Below are positions 54,263 to 64,000 of a stretch of DNA of 64,000 nt, piece by piece (position 1 is the stretch's first letter; every line of letters starts with the position of its first letter). The stretch covers positions 1,550,001 through 1,614,000 of the forward strand of contig NC_014218.1 of the NCBI RefSeq assembly GCF_000092365.1, read 5' to 3'. The notes below the pieces were generated by a model. That model had not been told where the DNA came from and searched no databases. It saw nothing but the letters and a program-made list of their open reading frames with translations. Source of the DNA: Arcanobacterium haemolyticum DSM 20595. GTDB lineage: Bacteria > Actinomycetota > Actinomycetes > Actinomycetales > Actinomycetaceae. Made by a program: the position numbers and the translations under genes.

Positions 54263-55963
54263 CTACATTAAGAACTTCACGTCAGGGTGAACCAGAGCCT
54301 CAACCGCTGCCCGAGCATCCTGTGCCGTTGGGGCATCAAGCGCATAGGCAGCCATCTGCTGGCATGCAGAGAGATCGTGGAGCTTGAGAGATGCACGCAC
54401 AGCATCCACTTTCGAAGGAGCCATCGAAAGCGACTGCACGCCAAGGCCCGTGAGTACAAGCGCCAATAGCGGATCGCCGCCCGCCTCACCACACACGCCA
54501 ACATACTTACCAGTAGCAGTACCGCCCTGGCATGCCATACGGATCATACGGAGCACGGCAGGCTGCCAGACGTTCAACAGTTCAGCCAATTCGCCTTGCA
54601 TACGATCTGCCGCCATCGTGTACTGGGACAAATCATTCGTGCCGATCGATGCGAAATCAACAATCGACAGCAATGTGGACGCATTGATCGCCGCTGCTGG
54701 CACTTCGATCATGATACCCACAGATGGCAAGCCAACCGCACGGGCTTTATCCGCAAACCACTGTGCTTCTTCCATCGTGGCAATCATCGGAGCCATCACG
54801 CGCACATCCGCGCCAGTGGCCTGCTGAGCCGCCGCCAATGCCTGCAACTGAGTATCCATCAGCTCTTCACGAATCCGGGTAAGGCGAATACCACGGCGGC
54901 CAAGCGCCGGATTCTCTTCCCCACCCAAATCAGCAAACTTTAGCGGCTTATCCGCACCCGCATCCAGCGTACGCACCGTCACACGGCGCGTACCAAACGC
55001 CTCAAACACTTTCGTGTACACAGCAGTCTGTTCTTCCACACTCGGCGCAGTTTCCCGCCCAAGGAACAAGAACTCCGTACGGAACAAGCCCGAACCCTCA
55101 ACATCGTATCCGGCCGCTCGCGCAGCATCGTCTGCCGTCCCAATATTCGCAAGCAGCGCGATCTTGTGCCCATCACGAGTCAAACCCGCACCGTGCGATC
55201 CAGCCAACGCGGCCTCGCGTCGCTTCGAACGCTCCGCAAGCAGTTCGACGTCGTCCTCCGTCGGCGCAATAATCACTTCGCCCACCCCGCCGTCGAGCGC
55301 AATCGAAACGCCATGCTTTTGCGCATCATCCGCGTATCCAACAATGTTACGCACGCGAACCGCCGCAGGAATACCAAGCTGAGCCGCCAGAATAGCCGTG
55401 TGGCTGGTTGGCCCACCTTCTTCCGTAATAATTCCGAGGGCAAGTTCCGGATTCAGTGTTGCTGTTTCAGCAGGCGCCAAATCCCGTGCCACAATCACCG
55501 ACGGCTCCGTGAGCTCAGGAATGCCTGGCATCGGAAGACCACGAACAACCGCGATCGCACGGTCACGGACATCATAAAGATCCGTTGAACGTTCGGCCAT
55601 GTACCCGCCAAGTTTCACGAACATATCCACATATTTTTGGATAGCGTCCGTGATCGCACGGGTAACACCTGATCCCTTTTTCAGTTCCTTGACGATCGCC
55701 TTTGCAAGCCCGCGATCCTTTGCCATTTTTGCGGTGGCATTGAGGATTTCTTGAGCCTTTTCGGGGGCGCGTTCTGCACGTTCGAGTAGCAGACGAGCCA
55801 CCGTGTCTAGCGCATCAGTAACGGTTTGGGTGGCGACTTCGACGTCAGTGGTCTCAGCTTCATTCGGATCCATCGTTGGCGCCGGGGTAACAAGAGCAAT
55901 AGCACCATGGGCGGTTCCTGCTGAGACGCCAATACCTAGGAGAACACGATGTGGAGCGGCCAT
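54263..55963 (-). CDS. ptsI: PTS enzyme I
   Basis: A 566-residue phosphoenolpyruvate-protein phosphotransferase. The phosphorylatable His188 is in GGPTSHTAILA; the PEP-binding barrel has FRTEFLFLGR, MIEVPAAA, SIGTNDLSQYTMAADR and VCGEAGGDP. It takes phosphate from PEP and passes it to HPr. It lies 4 bases after ptsH, in the order ptsH-ptsI, and shares its RAT-controlled leader. Confidence 0.96.
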   Translation of the reverse strand: MAAPHRVLLGIGVSAGTAHGAIALVTPAPTMDPNEAETTDVEVATQTVTDALDTVARLLLERAERAPEKAQEILNATAKMAKDRGLAKAIVKELKKGSGVTRAITDAIQKYVDMFVKLGGYMAERSTDLYDVRDRAIAVVRGLPMPGIPELTEPSVIVARDLAPAETATLNPELALGIITEEGGPTSHTAILAAQLGIPAAVRVRNIVGYADDAQKHGVSIALDGGVGEVIIAPTEDDVELLAERSKRREAALAGSHGAGLTRDGHKIALLANIGTADDAARAAGYDVEGSGLFRTEFLFLGRETAPSVEEQTAVYTKVFEAFGTRRVTVRTLDAGADKPLKFADLGGEENPALGRRGIRLTRIREELMDTQLQALAAAQQATGADVRVMAPMIATMEEAQWFADKARAVGLPSVGIMIEVPAAAINASTLLSIVDFASIGTNDLSQYTMAADRMQGELAELLNVWQPAVLRMIRMACQGGTATGKYVGVCGEAGGDPLLALVLTGLGVQSLSMAPSKVDAVRASLKLHDLSACQQMAAYALDAPTAQDARAAVEALVHPDVKFLM

Positions 55964-55967
55964 GTAC

Positions 55968-56231
55968 TCACGCGTCCAAATCAGTTTCGATCATCGCGGC
56001 GAGCTTATCGAGTGCTTCGGCGGCAGAGTCATCATCAGTAGAGATGGTGACTTCGTCGCCATGTTCTGCACCAAGTGACATGATGTCGAGCACTGACGCC
56101 GCATCCGCTTCTTCACCATCTAGGGTGAGGGTGAATTCGATGCCAGTTTCTTCTGCTGCTTCTGCAAGGAGTGCTGCTGGCCGAGCGTGAAGGCCTACGG
56201 ACGATGCAACAGTTACGGTACGTGAGATCAT
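55968..56231 (-). CDS. ptsH: PTS phosphocarrier protein HPr
   Basis: An 87-residue HPr. His15 in VGLHARPA is the phosphate carrier site. Ser46 is present, but the surrounding SVLDIMSLG differs from the SIMGVMSLG of Firmicutes, and no HPr kinase is in the window. The 110-base stretch between the terminator and the start is the untranslated leader. It is the first gene of ptsHI and is preceded by a RAT and terminator, so its expression should need an active antiterminator. Confidence 0.96.
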   Translation of the reverse strand: MISRTVTVASSVGLHARPAALLAEAAEETGIEFTLTLDGEEADAASVLDIMSLGAEHGDEVTISTDDDSAAEALDKLAAMIETDLDA

Positions 56232-56315
56232 GATTATCTTCCTTCCCCTTTGAAGGCGTGGGTAACGACTTCTATGGACTTATTCGTGTTTCTGAGTAAA
56301 GAATTCTGAGTAAAC

Positions 56316-56370
56316 AAAAAGACCCGAGATTGCAGTGCAAATCTCAGGTCTTGCCTTTTCAGTAACAACC
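56316..56370 (-). promoter_or_regulatory. RAT and conditional terminator in the leader of ptsH-ptsI
   Basis: On minus, GGTTGTTACTGAAAAGGCAA plus GACCT (56346-56370) is nearly identical to the classical bgl-type RAT. It overlaps the terminator stem AAGACCTGAGATT (56340-56352) with AATCTCGGGTCTT (56319-56331), which is followed by a T run (56316-56320). ptsH starts 85 bases downstream. Possible -10 TAGAAT at 56396-56401 upstream on minus. This is an ON switch by antitermination for HPr and enzyme I. Confidence 0.88.
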
Positions 56371-56544
56371 CTGTTCATGGAATGATTCCTCAACCATTCT
56401 ATCTCAGACCCTTTGATTTTGCTAGGTTTGGTGTCTAGTTCCTAGAACTTGGCCATTTGCTACTTCTGGTCCGTTTGGGTGTGTGGTTGTGGGGGTGTGT
56501 TTGAGGGGCTGACCGGTGTGTTGGTTAGCCCCTCGATGGTGTGG

Positions 56545-56661
56545 TGACGGCGGTGTCCTACTCTCCCACACTCTCTCGGGTGCAGTACCATCGGCGCTGG
56601 TAGGCTTAGCTTCCGGGTTCGGGATGGGTCCGGGCGTTTCCCTACCGCTGTGACCACCGTC
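56545..56661 (-). rRNA. rrf: 5S ribosomal RNA
   Basis: About 117 bases, starting GACGGTGGTCACAGCGGTAG and ending with the complementary GGACACCGCCGTC, so that both ends pair. The central CCCGAACCCGGAAGCTAAGC is universal. Third gene of the operon. Ends are estimated from the terminal stem. Confidence 0.95.
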
Positions 56662-56701
56662 AAAACGGTTGGATGAATAGTTTCTGTGGTTGGTGTGGGG
56701 G

Positions 56702-56724
56702 TTGGGAGTTGTATAGTGGACGCG
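56702..56724 (-). other. 3' half of the 23S processing stem
   Basis: On minus, CGCGTCCACTATACAACTCC, just after 23S, pairs with the inverted copy at 59847-59869 before 23S over about 22 bases. This long stem brings the ends of the 23S precursor together and is the expected RNase III processing stem. Confidence 0.75.
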
Positions 56725-56742
56725 TGCGTGTTTGTTACGTGT

Positions 56743-61600
<4,858 letters not shown>

Positions 61601-62112
61601 CAAACACCCACAAAAGGCATCCAATCAATACATCCGAAAAGCCCAACAGGCTCAACAAAAAAAGACAAACCAAAACTAGCTCATCCAAAAAACAGCATCA
61701 AACCAACCAGCAAAAAACCAGCCAGCCCAACACCAAAAAAATAATCGTAAAAAAAGCTGACACACTATTGAGATATCAAACAACACACCCACACCCAACA
61801 ACCACCCACCACAAAAGCAGACAACCATCAAGAAGGCAACATCACGAAGAAAACCATCCCGCAAGAACCGTTCCAGCCCCTCGCAACGAATAAATACTCT
61901 ACCCACCCACACCCCACAACGTCAAACCAAACCAACGTAACCCCCACCACACACCCACAAAACCCCACCACACCAACAAAAAGCGCTAAACACTAGACAC
62001 CCCGTCCAACACATAGTTTATTATTTAATAAAATTGTTGGGTGGTCACTTACGTGATCGGCGTCGAAAATACGATTCTGCACCCACACAGCCCACCACAC
62101 GAAAGGAAAAAC
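61601..62112 (-). other. rRNA leader and promoter region, 512 bases
   Basis: No gene is credible; the strand bias (A/C-rich on plus) is typical of this leader. On minus, TTGGAC (62004-62009) is a possible -35, with TAGCGC 15 bases on as a poor -10, about 385 bases before 16S. A TTTGATATCTCAATAGTGTG segment in the leader (near 61760-61790) resembles actinobacterial precursor-16S processing sequence. The promoter call is weak. An AT-rich stretch at 62013-62034 probably serves the plus-strand reductase gene. Confidence 0.5.
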
Positions 62113-62655
62113 ATGACGAAAATTGGCATTTTTGTCGGAAGCCGCCGGAATGGCTCCTGGAACCAGAAAGTTGCAGATGATCTAACAACCTTGCTTCCTG
62201 AAACGTTCGAAACTTGCCAGATCGAGATCCACAACCTCCCTTTCTATGAAAGCGAATGGGACCAGCCCGAAACGTTGCCAGAACCGGTGCGAATCGCACG
62301 CAAAATCGCCGAAGAATGCGATGGCTTCATCTTCATCACTCCAGAATACAACCGGTCGATCCCGGCGGTCATCAAGAATGCTCTGGACATCCTGTCACGC
62401 CCATACGGCTCCACTCGCTTCACAGGCAAGCCAACCCTGATCGCCACTGCCACGCCGGGCGCCATGGGAGGTTTCGGCGCTAACCGCGATCTGCGCACGG
62501 TGCTCAGTTTCCTTGACGCGCACCTCATCCAGCAACCAGAAATCCACCTGAGCTTCGTTCACCAGCTTTATGACGCGCACGGCCAGCTCAATTCCGCAAC
62601 CCAGGAATTCTTAGAGGGCGCGGTTGCAAAGTTCAGTACTGCGTTTGCGCGCTGA
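62113..62655 (+). CDS. NADPH-dependent FMN reductase family protein
   Basis: A 180-residue flavodoxin-fold reductase. The phosphate-binding VGSRRNGSWNQK, the FITPEYNRSIPAVIKNALD motif and TATPGAMGG are family signatures. It is likely an FMN-dependent NAD(P)H oxidoreductase acting on quinones, azo compounds or free flavin. A GAAAGGAAAAAC site fixes the ATG at 62113. Confidence 0.88.
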   Translation: MTKIGIFVGSRRNGSWNQKVADDLTTLLPETFETCQIEIHNLPFYESEWDQPETLPEPVRIARKIAEECDGFIFITPEYNRSIPAVIKNALDILSRPYGSTRFTGKPTLIATATPGAMGGFGANRDLRTVLSFLDAHLIQQPEIHLSFVHQLYDAHGQLNSATQEFLEGAVAKFSTAFAR

Positions 62656-62685
62656 GTTTTCGTTATTTAACGACGATAACGACGA

Positions 62686-62714
62686 GGGTGCGGGGATCGA
62701 AGATCCCCGCACCC
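62686..62714. terminator. Bidirectional terminator between reductase and rhodanese genes
   Basis: Arms GGGTGCGGGGATC (62686-62698) and GATCCCCGCACCC (62702-62714) with a GAA loop, between convergent genes. There is no clear U run. Confidence 0.8.
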
Positions 62715-62731
62715 CTTGCGGCTCGCATCAG

Positions 62732-63163
62732 TCAGCGTTCTGCAACAACGTCAACGCCAAGTTCTTGAGAGGCCTGATCCACAGATCCCACGTTCTTCAC
62801 GTTTTTAAAGCCGATGCTTTCCATGTAGCCTTTGGCGCCCGATGCCCGGTTTCCTGAACGGCAGTAGAGGATGTAGTGGCCATCGCGGTCAAGATCCTTC
62901 ACCTGTTCTTGGAATTTCGGATCGTTCACGTCAAAGTTCACGGCGTCCACTAGGTGTCCACCAGCGAATTCTTCTGGGGTCCGGACGTCAATAATCATGG
63001 GTTTCTCCTCTGACTTGGAATCGAGTTGAGAATCGGATGTGGCTAAAGCGGATTCCTTCGCAGGCGTTTGATCACCCGGCACTGTTTCTGCCTGACCAGA
63101 ACCAGCATTGGTACAGCCACCAGCCGCTGCCACAAGCGCAATTACTGTTGCTATCTTCTTCAT
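62732..63163 (-). CDS. Rhodanese-like lipoprotein
   Basis: A 143-residue protein: signal peptide MKKIATVIALVAAAG with lipobox AAGGC (Cys17), a polar linker, then one rhodanese domain with IIDVRTPEEFAGGHL and the active-site loop CRSGNRAS carrying the catalytic Cys. It would sit on the outer face of the membrane and handle sulfane sulfur or an oxidised thiol. The start at 63163 gives a proper signal; longer in-frame starts to 63253 do not. Confidence 0.85.
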   Translation of the reverse strand: MKKIATVIALVAAAGGCTNAGSGQAETVPGDQTPAKESALATSDSQLDSKSEEKPMIIDVRTPEEFAGGHLVDAVNFDVNDPKFQEQVKDLDRDGHYILYCRSGNRASGAKGYMESIGFKNVKNVGSVDQASQELGVDVVAER

Positions 63164-63200
63164 GGCACCCCATTCTACCCTGATTGTCTTGACGCCAACC

Positions 63201-63855
63201 CTAGGGCGCTTTGACAATCTGAATTTCCGTTGCAGACATAACCTGCTGATCAAGTGCCGATGGTTGAGCAGAAAGCCCTTTCAATCGAACATAGGCTGCA
63301 GTAACGCCATTAAGTCCGATGAATTGTGGTTCCGCAGTATCCTTCAGTTCGCCCTTTACCACAGGTTCGCCCCAGTTCTGGACATCGTTCGATACGTAGA
63401 GTTCGTATCCTTTCACGCGACCATTCGGGGACGTCACCCGCACGCCCTGTGTACACGTACCCACACAACTTCACTGGATTTTCGGCCACTTACACATCAA
63501 GTACATGAGGGAATCCTTCGCTTCCGTTCTTCCATTGAGTGTGCCAGAAGGTGTTGGGATCACCATCAATAGCTGATCCATACCCTCCACTGTTTTTCGA
63601 TTCACCGCGGGGTTGTTCTGAATCTTTCTCATGAATTGTAAGGGCGGATTCACCAATAAAATTCTCTGATCCCACTGTGATATCCCGAAGGACTGGGCTT
63701 CGTGGAGCGCCCAATGCTGGAGAGGCAACACCTGCCACTATGCCAGTAACTATGAGAGCACTAGAGGCCACCACAGCAACAAGCTGTTTCTTCACCGGAA
63801 ACGTTTCACTACGCAACACTCCTTCGCATCTCCGTTTCGTAGATATAACAACCAT
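63201..63855 (-). pseudogene. Broken gene for a secreted protein with an F5/8 type C-like domain
   Basis: The 5' part encodes a signal peptide (KKQLVAVVASSALIVTGI) and DGDPNTFWHTQWKNGSEGFP, a galactose-binding-like domain start. It stops at TAA (63490-63492) after HVLDV. Past the stop the same frame continues sensibly (VAENPVKLCGYVYTGR), then near 63447-63460 the reading moves to another frame (TQGVRVTSPNGRVKGYELYV) that runs to 63201 with the rest of the domain. So one nonsense codon and one frameshift break an otherwise intact domain. The start is unclear: ATG at 63855 or GTG at 63795. Confidence 0.78.
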
Positions 63856-63948
63856 GTTCCCTTATGGCGAAGTTGGTTGCCGTTATCCGGCATCCAAGGG
63901 GATACTTGAAATATAAAAGATCTTTTTGCATACGCGAAGGAGAAGAAA

Positions 63949-64000
63949 ATGACTCACGGTTTCACCGGTTCTGCAATTCTATCCGAAGGCCTCCAGAAGG
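63949..64000 (+). CDS. Start of a probable Dps-type protein (cut by the window edge)
   Basis: Seventeen codons only (MTHGFTGSAILSEGLQK), after a strong GAAGGAGAAGAAA site. The FTGSAILSEGLQ pattern resembles the N-terminus of actinobacterial Dps ferritin-like proteins, but the evidence is too short to be firm. It is divergent from the broken gene. Confidence 0.35.
   Translation, partial: MTHGFTGSAILSEGLQK

Noticed and set aside
63471-63731. A separate 86-residue protein on minus
   Set aside because: It is another reading frame of the broken surface-protein gene and contains no domain.

Overview
The window is a chromosomal stretch of an actinobacterium. Evidence for this is the MtrA-MtrB-LpqB operon, a WhiB-type Fe-S regulator, two LytR-CpsA-Psr (LCP) proteins, DUF3499, DUF5719 and TIGR03089 family proteins, a monomeric isocitrate dehydrogenase and a 7Fe ferredoxin. 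G+C is moderate (mid-50s by eye), below Streptomyces or mycobacteria. L-lactate dehydrogenase, PTS sugar uptake and oligopeptide uptake suggest a fermentative, host-associated Actinomycetaceae member such as Arcanobacterium or Trueperella. The genus is an inference; the complete 16S gene at about 60.06-61.60 kb would settle it.

Layout. 0-10.8 kb is a mostly minus-strand housekeeping and envelope block: start of hpf, comF, lpqB-mtrB-mtrA with 4-bp overlaps, DUF3499 divergent from a degenerate zincin, DUF5719, a 972-residue membrane glycosyltransferase and whiB. 11-14.2 kb holds TIGR03089 and two LCP genes on plus. 14.2-21.7 kb holds a second two-component system, a class III adenylate cyclase, a DUF885 peptidase, maf, citrate synthase and fdxA. 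21.7-30.3 kb holds a VanW protein, typA, a PH-like membrane protein and a two-gene ABC exporter. 30.7-36.7 kb is an oligopeptide importer (oppA separate from oppB-oppC-oppDF). 37-43.1 kb holds lipB-lipA, an acyl-CoA ligase, an M18 aminopeptidase, a hydrolase and a PTP-like phosphatase. 43.3-51.1 kb holds icd, a lipoprotein, ldh, a hydratase, a proline iminopeptidase, a DUF4870 protein and pepT. 51.2-56.4 kb is a complete PTS module. 56.5-61.6 kb is an rRNA operon on minus (16S-23S-5S, no spacer tRNA). The right end has an FMN reductase, a rhodanese lipoprotein, a broken secreted-protein gene and the first codons of a probable Dps.

The most interesting signals are regulatory or structural. (1) A textbook RAT antiterminator/terminator pair lies before ptsH-ptsI, and a second lies before the EIIBCA gene. 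The BglG-type antiterminator between them probably controls both, so the general PTS enzymes would sit under a sugar-specific antiterminator. (2) A 15/16 match to parS forms the centre of the maf/gltA terminator hairpin, and a second near-match lies 4 kb away inside a response-regulator gene. (3) The ABC exporter pair has complementary losses: one subunit lacks Walker A, the Walker B Asp and the H-loop His; the other lacks a canonical signature. (4) A ~112-bp MITE-like inverted repeat lies between a lipoprotein gene and ldh. (5) The two opp transcription units share a GGTAAAT palindrome.
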